Of a stretch of DNA of 64,000 nt, positions 45,731-55,992 are shown one piece after another. Source of the DNA: Apostichopus japonicus (lineage: Eukaryota; Echinodermata; Holothuroidea; Aspidochirotida; Stichopodidae); NCBI RefSeq assembly GCF_037975245.1, contig NC_092577.1, positions 27,153,398 to 27,217,397 of the forward strand, read 5' to 3'. A program made the translations under genes and the position numbers. Numbering within the stretch: the first letter of the stretch is position 1; every line of letters begins with the position of its first letter. The notes below the pieces were generated by a model, which ran no database searches, was not told the DNA's origin, and saw only the letters and a program-made list of their open reading frames with translations.

Positions 45731-46822
45731 CATCATCTTCTTCGCATGCAGCATCCATCTTATCGGCTATGATTGTAAAGTGAAATTGAAATTTTATCGT
45801 ACAATGCAACAAGTTTGTTTTGTTGTCTTTTTCTACCAGTGTTGATGTTAGAAAAGAATTCAAAAGTTACTTTTCATGTCATCCCTACATGTAGTGTACA
45901 TGAGTATTAAGATATTGTAGACAGATGGCTGAAGCAGTCTATTAGTGCTTTTAGGTTGAAATGGAAATGCATGGTGTGAAGAATGTTCTACAAGATATAT
46001 CATGGTGGTATAGGAATAAGTATTGAGGTTGCCACTTGTGGGTCTGGTGTATAGAGGGCCATCAGTGGGGTATCAACATATACTGATTTAAATCGACATA
46101 TCCCAATTTCCTTTGACTTATACCAGTTTCTAGCAGCTTCAATTCTATTTTTTTATTTTAAATTCTAATTTAACTTCTACCGAATTAAATTGACATGTCA
46201 TCGACTTAAACTGGTAGATGTCTATTTAAATTGACTTTTGCCAGTTTAATTCCACATATAATCAATTGAAATGGATGATATATAAAACTAAATCGGTATA
46301 TGTAATTTTAAATCGACACATACCAATTTAAATTTCAAACGGTGGCACGCGGTTTGGGGCGAGTCTTCAACGCCTTTAAAGTTACTTGTACTGTTTCCTC
46401 CCTGAGCTAGCGAAATTTTACGAACATACAATGGTTTTCACCGAAGGCAAAATGGTCGATTAATCTAATGAATACATGTAGGCCTATAGTCTATCATTGC
46501 AAATGTAATGCCCTCCAGTCTATTAAAATCCTTAAGTACGTCAATTATGAGCCCACCATGCTACGCCTAGTAGTAGTAGCCTACTAGTACTAGGCGTAAC
46601 TGCATGTTAGGAATGTTACTGTGTTAGCCTTACATAATACATAGGCCTGCACACTGTACTGTCAGTGTCACAGACATTCACTCTCATATTTTAATAATTA
46701 ATACTACCCTAGGGCCTAGGAGAAATACTTAGTTTTGTACTGGTGGAGCCAGGGGGGGGGGTCGTGCTTTCCCAAAGGGGATTTAACAATATGTCTAATG
46801 CCCCATTGTTTGTCCTAAGCAG
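45731..46822. other. Intergenic with a decayed TA-element and a TTAA-element fragment
   Basis: About 46040-46330 is a degenerate relative of the palindromic element at 31454-32080 (GGCCATCAGT, ATTTAAATCGACATAT, TTATACCAGTTTC). 46341-46375 is the right end of the 7508-7729 family (CGCGGTTTGGGGCGAGTCTT), followed by TTAA. Confidence 0.6.
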
Positions 46823-46947
46823 GTAAACCGTCTAAGAATGTGCAGCGTATTGTCTGCAACTTTGAAAAAGATTACCAAGTACTCACTCCACATGTTATTC
46901 AGCACTTAGACTACATGTTAGAAATTGGAAGCCCTTCTAGTTTGACG
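46823..46947 (+). CDS. Unassigned exon-like segment
   Basis: An open 125-bp segment lies between TTTGTCCTAAGCAG and TTGACG|GTAATG. Read after two carried-in bases it gives 41 residues (KPSKNVQRIVCNFEKDYQVL and then TPHVIQHLDYMLEIGSPSSL plus T), with ordinary protein-like composition. I do not recognise it and found no partner exon. The open frame at 47023-47208 just downstream is on the same strand but has no clear acceptor. It could be an exon of an undetected plus-strand gene, a pseudogene fragment or chance. Confidence 0.3.
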
Positions 46948-47447
46948 GTAATGACTTTGTAAACTGCAGTGGTTGTAATCCTTGTTTGGACAAGGTTTTG
47001 AGCTATTCAAGTTTATGAAATAGTGACAGGTGATCAGCATGATATCCAAGAGAACTTCATATGTCATTCAAAAGCATTTGGTCAAATAATCAAGAACTTG
47101 CAATCCAATTTTTGGTTCAGGGGCACAAAATATAAACACATCGTTTTGGTCGTCTTCATCATCATCAGTTCTGATGCCGTTGGTCATTGCCCACTTCAAA
47201 ATCATAGCTAAAGGTGTGGTTTCAGTCAATCTTGACAGTCAATTAAACATTTTCCTTGCTGTCAATTGAGTATGCAAAGACCTCTTTGTTTAATTAACAA
47301 CAAATATCATGTTGCATTGTGCCTGGATCAAAACACAACAGCAAACTTAAACTTATTTGCATTTCATGTATGGCAATGTTGTAGGTTTTGGAAGCTTGCT
47401 GAAAGCAAAGGAACCTTTTGGAAAGGGGGGGGGGGGTCCATTGCAAC

Positions 47448-48096
47448 CAGCGACGTAGCCAGGAATTTGAAAGGGGAAGCACTTTTTGCGATTGATATGG
47501 GGGAGGGGTCTTTGAGATATTTTTGAACAATTGAAGGTCCTTAGATGCGATCTGGTGTATCATATTATCAGCAGATTTTGTTTCCTGTTTGAATTCTTTT
47601 ACATTTTCTTTTACATAATATATCAGGAAGACAAACAGTGTGCTCTTTTACAATTTTTCCATTAGGATGATTCTTGTTTATTGTCCAATGTCTGGACTTG
47701 AATACATTTGACGAACTTAACTGATGGACAATATAAACTTTCATAATTTGTAAGACAGCCAGATGTGCAGTGGCCTAAAAACAAATATCGTTATCGCAGT
47801 GTACACTCCATCGAGTGCGGTTATGTAGGCAATATGTATTTTTTTTTACGCAGTGGCCAACTGTAGGCTTGTAATAGGCTATAGGCTAAATTTAGCTAAT
47901 AGCATCTGCCAAACTAATTAGCTGAATCAGTAGGCCTGAATGTTACTATGATTATAATCGAGTTAACGGAGCTGACGAGTATCCAAGATCAAAAGAGCAC
48001 TGACAAAATAGCATGCTAAAAAACAAGGTTTTGAACATTTTTTTCGACACTGAAAGGGGGAGCTACTGCTCCCCCTGCCCCCTGGCTTCGTCTCTG
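47448..48096. mobile_element. 649-bp hAT-type element, CAGCGACGTAGCCAGG termini
   Basis: The ends CAGCGACGTAGCCAGG and CCTGGCTTCGTCTCTG are imperfect inverted repeats. They are flanked by a perfect 8-bp duplication ATTGCAAC (47440-47447 and 48097-48104). No transposase frame. Part of the left section (TTTGAACAATTGAAGGTCCTTAGATGCGAT) resembles 53240-53280, so a relative lies there. Confidence 0.88.
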
Positions 48097-48104
48097 ATTG
48101 CAAC

Positions 48105-48610
48105 CAGCCTTTACACTGTAACTCCGTCAGCATGTGTACCGCACAAACTGAGCAGAAACTTGTCTTTGTCTCCACCCACTCTTTCTCGTACCCCACACTG
48201 GATGTGAATTACTTTGCAAGTGTAAGGATATCACATGATATTCAATGTACAAGGGATATGTGTGAGGGAAATGTTAACACTAAAAACATGACTATCTCTC
48301 TAGGGAGGGTGATTTATGTATAACATTTCCACGTTCCCCCCCCCCGGCCCCCATCCCCAAGTGTTTTCGTAGGGAAATCTCGGAGAGTTGCACCTACAAC
48401 AGCCCTCCTCATGCCAAGCAACGGCCCAATCATTTAAGTTTGAAAAAGCATGTTCAGGCAAAACTCTTCTACGCACCAACATCATGCAGTATACTACTGC
48501 GAAGGGGAGGGGGGATCGATAACCTCTCAGAACTTGGTCTGATAGGATGAAACATCTCAACACGTTAAGGCTATACGAGCTTTGGAAAATGCCAGGTTAT
48601 GTATCTTACA
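48105..48610. other. Intergenic, nothing recognised
   Basis: Mixed sequence with a C-run near 48336. A minus-strand frame of 87 codons (48563-48300) has no supporting splice sites. Confidence 0.4.
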
Positions 48611-48614
48611 TTAA

Positions 48615-48967
48615 AGGGTGTGAAGACTCGCGCAAAAAGAAACGTCTAATGCCGGTAATCTGACTTATTGTTTCGAATGAGGTGTAACAGAAGTGTTAGA
48701 CACCACCATCGATCCCAGAAAATACGCACACAGCTTGCTACCTTCGGTACTTAGACACTAGTGTACAGTCAGTACATACAGCTGCGGTCAATACCCATGT
48801 AGCACAGTGTATAAACGATACAGCGATGAACATCTCAGGTCCAGCTTAAGATAAGGTATCACGTTTCATTACTGTCTGCATTTTGTAGCGACAAGCAGAA
48901 CACTTCACTTGCAAGCAACGGGAAGTTAACTTTTCAGCACCCGGTTTGGGGCGAGTCTTCAATGCCT
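48615..48967. mobile_element. TTAA-flanked MITE, copy 2 (longer)
   Basis: The left end AGGGTGTGAAGACTCGCGC follows TTAA (48611-48614). The right end GGGGCGAGTCTTCAATGCCT is followed by TTTA, a decayed duplication. The interior from about 48778 matches 7508-7729 over about 190 bp (CTGCGGTCAATACCCA..., GTATCACGTTTCATTACTGT). It has about 130 bp more on the left. Confidence 0.72.
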
Positions 48968-49466
48968 TTTATGCAAACAAAGAGGTATACATGGCTCTGA
49001 ATGTAAGTAGAACATAAAGAAACTCTAAATGTAAGCAAACAAGCGCGCCCTCTGTTATTATGTATTTGTTCTTTGGCCACATTTGCATGCCATTTTAACC
49101 ACTTGAGACATTTTAAATCGGGCAAAGACTATAAACATGGTGAGTCCATCTGTGGTCTTGTACAAACAACAAGTTAAATGTCAACATGGCCTCACCTAGC
49201 TGTATAAACTCGGTATCATATCATAATTATCCACCTTTTCATTCTTCCAAATCTCTCTACAATAATACATTTGATCGTCCCTGATAACTGCATCAATGGA
49301 CTCGGCGAATCCAATTCTATCACAAACAGTACTTTTTCGATCTTTATGACGTTATATTGTGGTATTTGGCGCCAATGTAAACTGCCTGACTGGCTTGAAA
49401 TTCTCAGCATAATACAGACAAAGCTCGTCATTTCGATTGCCTCCGACCTCTGGTTACTTCCTTACC

Positions 49467-49478
49467 TTTTTCAACATG
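49467..49478 (-). CDS. Candidate four-codon first exon (MLKK)
   Basis: The minus strand reads GGCGGC ATG TTG AAA AAG | GTAAGG, a good start context joined to a good donor. An AAT-rich GAATAAAAGG stretch is just upstream and the ETS/CRE motif about 140 bp upstream. No following exon was recognised, so this is tentative. Confidence 0.25.
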
Positions 49479-49604
49479 CCGCCTTTTATTCAAGTAGAAA
49501 AGAAAAGATATGAAACTTAAAAAGTAAGAGAAAGTGTCAAGCTGTATATACGCCACAAATTATTATGCCATTGCATGTTGCATTTCCGACTTATTAACGT
49601 AAAC

Positions 49605-49690
49605 GCGTTTGACAACGTCACTTCCGCTTGGAGTTAAAAGACGGGAAAACCGGGATTAAACTTGCAGAACGTACCTTTGCAATTAGCTGA
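49605..49690. promoter_or_regulatory. Candidate promoter with overlapping ETS and CRE sites
   Basis: The minus strand contains AAGCGGAAGTGACGTTGTC (49629-49611), an ETS site (CGGAAGTG) overlapping a CRE half (TGACGT), a common animal promoter composite. To the right, the plus strand reaches a donor-like CTGACAAG|GTAACT at about 49690-49696. To the left lies the candidate ATG of the minus strand. A bidirectional promoter is possible, but no downstream coding exon is confirmed on either side. Confidence 0.35.
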
Positions 49691-49696
49691 CAAGGT

Positions 49697-50379
49697 AACT
49701 ATAATTTTCAAATCAAGCTCTTTCCAGTGCTGTTGGGTTTGCCTTAGAAGGTATTCTTAAAAAGCGCTCTTAGACAGGCCAAGTTACACTGAACTAATAC
49801 ATGGATATCACGTGAAAGCATCGGTTTACCATATATATATATATGAATTCGGAGGTTCAGCTTCCTAGACCTTTTCATTTAGTCACCATAATTAATCGGG
49901 CTAACCCTAATGGTAAACATAGGGTTAAATTCCAGCGGCCCCCATCATTGTCTGGAAAATTCTTATTGTAGTAGAAAACCTTTCCGCTTAATGGCGCACA
50001 TAGAAATTTTTAATTCCAACCAAGATTTTGACTTTATTAAGACTTTATTTTGACATGCCATTCTCCTGTGACGTTATCACAGTCGTTTGGAAGGTGGGGA
50101 AGTTTTCCATAGAAACTATTAGTTGTGCAAGTATCTGCAAGTTTCTTTTGATTTTTAGCCTTAGTTTGAAAATATGGCCACTTTAGCACTTATAACTTCT
50201 AAACCGGAATGGTTTGAGCTTCCGTCTCGAATATGTTGGGGAACTAGTGACCCACTAAGCCACAAAATTAAAAGATAAGATCGGATCCCCCACTTCAAAG
50301 ACCCCCTAGCCACTAACCGAATACGTTTGAGAAAACAGGCGCATTGGACTATATAGGCTACAAAGCATGTGCATTATTG
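49697..50379. other. Intergenic, nothing recognised
   Basis: A short TA run lies at about 49830-49844. No exon or repeat was recognised. Confidence 0.4.
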
Positions 50380-51092
50380 CAGGTGCGTATCCAGGGGGGG
50401 CGTTGGGGGCGCGCGCCCCCCGGGTAAGAAAAAGAGGAGAGAAAAAAAAGAAGAAAAAAGGAAAAAAGAGGGGAAAAAAGAAGAGGAGGAGAGGAAGGAA
50501 GAGAAAAGAAAAAGAAGAGAGAAAAAGGAGAAAAGGAGGGAGTAAAAGAAAAACGCGAAGACACCGGGAAGAGAAAGAGGAACAGTGACATCATTACAGC
50601 GCTGAAGGGTAGCCAGTGACGGATCAATGATTTCGTAAAAGTGTGACTCACCCAACCCCTTATACCGACAACTCCATTTTTTGACGTTTCCATTTTCCTC
50701 TCTCACTAATGATCTATATATATACTATATATCAGGTGCGTATCCAGGGGGGGGCGTTGGGGGCGCGCGCCCCCCGGGTAAGAAAAAGAGGAGAGAAAAA
50801 AAAGAGAAGAAAAGAGGAAAAAAGAGGGGAAAAAGAGGAGGAGGAGAGGAAGGAAGGGAAAAGAAAAAGAAGAAAGAGAGAAGAAGGAGAAAAGGAGGGA
50901 GTAAAAGAAAAACGCGAAGACACCGGGAAGAGAAAGAGGAACAGTGACATCATTACAGCGATGAAGGGTAGCCAGTGACGGATCAATGATTTCGTAAAAG
51001 TGTGCCTCACCCTACCCCTTACACCGACAACTCCATTTTTTTGACGTTTCCATTTTCCTCTCTCACTAATGATCTATATATATACTATATAT
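50380..51092 (+). repeat. Tandem duplication of a 353-360 bp unit with a long purine tract
   Basis: The two copies are 50380-50732 and 50733-51092. Each begins CAGGTGCGTATCCAGGGG, continues through a GGGGGCGCGCGCCCCCCGGG palindrome and about 150 bp of almost pure A/G, and ends GATCTATATATATACTATAT. The CAGG start is hAT-like, but no inverse end or target duplication was found. Long Lys/Arg/Glu or Phe/Ser/Leu frames are artefacts of the purine tract. Confidence 0.88.
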
Positions 51093-51174
51093 GGTCTATC
51101 ATAACGCGTGTGTAGAATTGTGCTATGAAACCAACTGTGGCTGGTCTCGAACTCGACCGTGTCGTCGGGGAACA

Positions 51175-51515
51175 TGACGCATTTTGGGATGGGGGCGACC
51201 GCCCCCCCCCCCATTCAGCATTTTTTTAAATGATATCGCTAAGTAATTTCAAAATAGAAAGTGCTTAGATGCAACTTACAAGGCCTGGGAAGTGTCATTT
51301 CCAGCGATCTGGGAGACATTTTCGGCCAAAATTTGCTTGTACGCTTCGCGCTAACAAATGGTCCTGGGTAGTGCCATTTCCAGCGATCTGGGAGGCATTT
51401 TCGGCCAAAATTTTCTTGTACGCTTCGCGCCAACCGATGGTGGCGCTACGCTGAGATAATTTGCCTACAGGCTTCGCCCCTCCCTTGGCAAATTCCTCGC
51501 TACGCGCCTGTTCGA
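51175..51515. mobile_element. hAT-like element fragment with two copies of the shared core
   Basis: Two adjacent copies of the core (CCTGGGAAGTGTCATTTCCAGCG at 51283 and CCTGGGTAGTGCCATTTCCAGCG at 51362) are followed by GGTGGCGCTACGC. The right end CTCGCTACGCGCCTG matches the right end of 13778-14077. The left end is degraded and no target duplication was identified. Confidence 0.65.
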
Positions 51516-51589
51516 ATTTGTAACGCAAACAGCAGATATCACATCATATCAGTGAGCATGAAAATGGCGTTCCAGGATAAAAAGCCTCA

Positions 51590-52266
51590 AAACTGTCCGA
51601 CTTGCCTGAAAAAATAACCAAAAATTTTCGCGCGCTTAGCGCGCGTTCAACGTGTTAATGTCGATATCATATAAGCAAGCATCGGTTATTACATCGCATG
51701 CCATCATGTACCGTACGGTCCGTTCAAATTCCGCAGTATACCGCGGGATGCTAATGTAAACAACGACATGTCTCATGTAGATGTATAAAAAGCAGGTCCA
51801 ATTATGTCAAAACTCTCTTTTACATTAGTAATGGCGAATTAGGGGCTGCACCCCCGCCGCGCAGTGGCGGAGCGTCCATACGGTCAGGGGGCGCATGCCC
51901 CCCCCCTGACGGACTCAAATGGACTGCTGGCGCGTTTTTCAGCTCTTTACCACTTTTTACTTATTCTAGATTATTGACTTTTTTATTGCGCTCTTATCTA
52001 CTTATTGACATTTCTCACATTTTGTTGGTGTAATTTGGAGATGACACCTATTTATTCTTCGTTTATCTGCAAATTAGCCAGACCCGGAAAGGGTCATTTC
52101 CGGCGATCTAGGGAGTATCTTTACTCAAAAATTTTCTGTACGCTACGCGCCAACCAGTGGTGGCGCTCCGCTTAGATAGTGTTGAAAGCGCCCCTACAGA
52201 CCATTCTCGCCCCTCCTGACCAATACCCCTAGCTCCGCCACTTCCGCCGCGCCTCCTACGCCTATG
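51590..52266. mobile_element. Left-truncated copy of the CATAGG-type hAT element
   Basis: It matches 4289-5211 (TTGCCTGAAAAAATAACC, CGCGCGCTTAGCGCGCG, GCATCGGTTATTACATC) and ends CCTCCTACGCCTATG at 52266. The left terminus is missing. The MITE at 51862-52243 is inserted in it. Confidence 0.75.
51862..52243 (-). mobile_element. hAT-type MITE, CAGTGGCGGAGC termini, copy 3 (nested, opposite orientation)
   Basis: The ends CAGTGGCGGAGCG and GCTCCGCCACTT are flanked by a perfect 8-bp duplication CCGCCGCG (51854-51861 and 52244-52251). Its target is another copy of the same family that hosts copy 1. The body is reversed relative to copies 1 and 2. Confidence 0.88.
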
Positions 52267-53030
52267 TGTATAGTGTTCGGTTTCGGAAATATCTGCTATT
52301 TTTGCATTTCCTTCAACCAAGTTTTATAATAGCCGTTATAAGAGGTTTTAATATTTCTACACCAATAAATTAACTGTGTCTGAATTTTAGAAAATTTCTG
52401 ACCAACATTCTGCATCACACTTCCCTCTACTCGTGCAATTTTGACCGGTCTGTTAGGGGTTGAAGGAAGTTTTTCTATATTGGTTGTCCATAGATGAAAT
52501 TTTGTACAACATTATGGGTATGTTTTGAAGTGAGTTTATTCACGAGAAATGTGAATTTTCAAATTCTGAACAAATATGGGGCTTAAAACCTTGAAACGTG
52601 GGGCCGACGGGTATTGTGGGCCGCGACGTAGAATCACCTACAAATGCAAAGACCCACAGGAGATGCGATCAGGTCGAACATGATGTGTGCCGGGTTGACA
52701 ATCTTCAAAAAGGTTATGGATGGAAAAAAAACTATTAGGAAATACTTGGTTCTCAGACAAAAAGTGTACATCTGGTTGGTCATTTCAAGCCCGAGAAGTG
52801 CCGTTTCCGGTGATCTGGGGGGTATCAAAATAAGAAATTTTCTTGTACGCTGCGCGCCAACCGATGGTGGCGCTCCGCTTAGATAGTAATTCGCGGCCCC
52901 CGGGTTTGAAAATCCTGGATACGCGTCTGTATTGTGTATAGCTGATCAGGTAAAGGTTTATATAGAACAGTGGTTCTCAAACTTTTTGGATCTACCGCCC
53001 CTTTTGCCCTATTGGACCGGCCCAGCGCCC
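52267..53030. other. Intergenic with a transposon end
   Basis: About 52790-52929 holds another copy of the shared core (GAGAAGTGCCGTTTCCGGTGATC ... GGTGGCGCTCCGCTTAGATAG) followed by CCTGGATACGCGTCTG, the inverse of the start of the 50380 unit. No matching left end with a target duplication was found. Confidence 0.55.
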
Positions 53031-55937
53031 CCACCAACCTCGTGTCAGGGGCGGCGTCAGGGTTTGGAAATTGGGGGAGGGGAACAAAACAATATATGCT
53101 GGTTGATCATTTTCCAACTGACCAGTATGCACGAAATTGACATAGACGCAGGAAGCTACTTTTGCATTTGGGAGAGCTGGCGGAGTGTGAGTTTGTGTGT
53201 GTCGTGGGGGAGGGGTCAAAGGGGAGGGCCCTCCCCTTTGGGAAATTGTTGAATATTTTAATGCCCTTAGATGCAATATGGTTCAACAAAACGTAATTTG
53301 ATGAAGGGTTGTTGGAATTCGGTTTGGTATGGTATATGTTACAGAGGAACATAATGGGGTTGTTGTCGGTTACGTTGAACTAGGGGTTAAAAAAGGGTTA
53401 CCATATTACGGGCTCAAGCACCACCCGTCCCAGCACCACTAGCCTGGTTTGCGGGAATGGAAAATTGATGAACATAAATGGAGCCAGAATCTTTCATGGT
53501 GCACGAAAAGATAATTTCAGCTTAAATTTGGTGTGGATTCAGATTATCTTTATATTATGAAACTCCACAATGAATTTGGTAAAAACCAAATATGGTGGGT
53601 GTCGGGCCCTTGTTGAGTTGGCATGGAATGACTCATTTGATTGAGAGGTACTTTAAGAACTTTTTTGCATTGACAAGTATGTGTTCTCAGTAGGTTTTGA
53701 CTGACATGAACTACTTTTTACCACTTTGTAATAGCTTGGAGAGCCTGGTATGTTAGTAAGCTTCTAATGTCTTCTCAAGTCCACATCGATATACTAATAC
53801 ATGTGCTTTCATCTGCTGCAGTCGTTCAGTCATATTCATATATTGTATGATTACTGAAGCCTATGTCTACCATTGTATTGTTTTACTTTTACTTATTTTA
53901 TGATGATTAGCTTGTGTTAAGGGGGGTAGTTGACATGTTACTCCCCTCACACTGTATAAAATGTCATCTGTCACTTGCCAGGCCAGTGGTAACACACATG
54001 GTATTAGAAATCCTTGTGTAGTTTGAAAAATACAATGTCAAGACTTTTATTTTGACTGTAGGCAAGTAGTACTCTCTCTTTCTGAAGGAGGGGACAACTG
54101 ACCCTTGCCTATGTTTTCGTAATTTTGCAGAAGTTTTCCTTATGTGTGTTTGTATAAAAAACCAATATTGTAAAACAAAAGTTTTCATCAATAAATATGG
54201 AACATTTAAAGATGGTGACATTCCCTTTTTTCCCCACATTATTAGCAGCAGCGTTATCAGGGAATAACTTCAAATGAAAAGCTGACACCTCCAGTTTTTT
54301 TTTAACCCCAGTATGGATAGAAGAAAAATTATGAAGGAATGATATAGCAAGTTTACTGGTTACATCAAACATACTGTATTTATCAATTATTTCATTGATC
54401 AATTATTCCGTAATAGTGCATTTCTTTCACCTCATTTAAATAACAGAATGCCACATACTGTAGACCAGTTGGAGCATACGCCTCTGTTAAGGTGAACTAT
54501 AAGGCTATTACAGCAAGGAATTAAAGGTAGTCTTTTATTGGCCCCAAGTTAAAGACTGTACTTGCTAGAAGTTTTTAAACAGTACTTTCCTGGAGGTCTT
54601 TACTTTCCAAATTGTTCTCAGACATTCTAAATAAACAGAGAAGATGATCAAATGTCCCATTGAGGTAAATTTCCTCCAGGGTGTTTAAAACACAAGAATG
54701 TGTCCAAAGTTGACAAAATGTGAATATGTGGCATATTTGGGGCCAACACAGTCAAAGAGAGCTTGTCACCCTACAGTGAAAAGTAGTTAATATGAGTTGT
54801 GGGCGAATCTAGTGCTGATATTAATCTTTTCTCATTTAGCCACACCCCCCATTCCCTCCCATTAGCTAGCAGGCTCCCCTGCAATTGAAGTTTGATGCAA
54901 ATGGCAGATCTATAGATGAGTATTAAGGGAATTAATATGGTATATGAGTGGGGAATGGTTGCAGCAAGAGTTGATGGTCTTCCTTCTACACTAGCACCCC
55001 ATGAAGACTAATAACTCTGTCATACATACCCCTTGTCACAAGTCACATGCTACCAGAGCAAAATAGGGCTACAGCTCCACTCACCCCCCCCCCCCCCCCT
55101 TTTACCCAAACATACATGCACCACTTCCTCCGGATCAAGTGGTGACCTATCTATAACACTTAAAGCACTACGGACAGATTGGTGGACAGATAGGGACAAA
55201 GTATAGCCTTATTAAGGTTCCATGCTTCAAAGACAAATGATACCCTAATGAATATAAAGAGAAACAGCAGTTTCCTATTTATGTTTCAAAAAATGTGTCT
55301 TAATGAACTAGTTGACACAAATAACTTATGTTAACGGCACATTGTGCAGAAAAAGTTTGAGACAGTCTTGTCCGATCATTGAAAACGGCTGATCTACCAA
55401 TCCTACTACACTCAAAGAACATAGCTTCAATGGACTTTGACACAAGTTGCATTAAAATGAATAGGAAATGCTATTTTTATACTCAATAGCATATGCTAAT
55501 GACTTGAATAACACAAACTACATTAGAGCCCTAGAACACACTAATATTGTTACAAGATGTTGTTCCTTCTGTCAACCACTTTGTTTACTAACATGTGCCT
55601 ACAATTAAATCTACATTGTAAGTAATCAAAGTAGACTTTTGGGTTTATTATATGATCCCTCCATGAAAAGCATTTACACTTTTGTGCACTACAAGATTCT
55701 AGTAGTTTCTTCCCACATGTTGCAAATACGTATTGTAAAGGTCAAGCAAACCACAGTGGAGTTCTTAATTTGGAGTGAATATTGAGACGCATTCACCCAC
55801 ATGGGATGTAGACTAAAGACACCAGTCTCTAGATAATTGAACCTTCCAGATTGCACACAATAATTTAATCTCGACAAGTAGTTCTGAAGAATGTCACCAG
55901 TCGGATTGCCAGAGAGGTTGAACTTGAAGTAGAACTT
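53031..55937. other. Intergenic between the THRAP3-like and MTMR9 genes
   Basis: A decayed element lies at about 53040-53290 (CAGGGGCGGCGTCAGGG start, with similarity to 47500-47560). Later sequence is AT-rich, with a C-run at 55083-55099. On the minus strand, AATAAA (55649-55644) lies about 290 bp past the MTMR9 stop and is a plausible polyadenylation signal. No coding exon was recognised. Confidence 0.45.
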
Positions 55938-55992
55938 TCATTCTCCTATGAGACCTTTCTCCAATGCTTCCTTCTGTAAGTCCGCTAGTTCC
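55938..55992 (-). CDS. MTMR9: MTMR9 terminal exon
   Basis: From CTTTCTAG, a completing G, then ELADLQKEALEKGLIGE and TGA (55940-55938). Confidence 0.9.

Noticed and set aside
50358-51010. Lys/Arg/Glu-rich plus frames and Phe/Ser/Leu-rich minus frames
   Set aside because: They translate the long purine tract of a duplicated noncoding unit.
50380-52929. A single 2.5-kb transposon from CAGGTGCGTATCCAGG to CCTGGATACGCGTCTG
   Set aside because: The ends are inverse, but flanking 8-mers (CATTATTG and TATTGTGT) do not match and the interval contains several independent elements.
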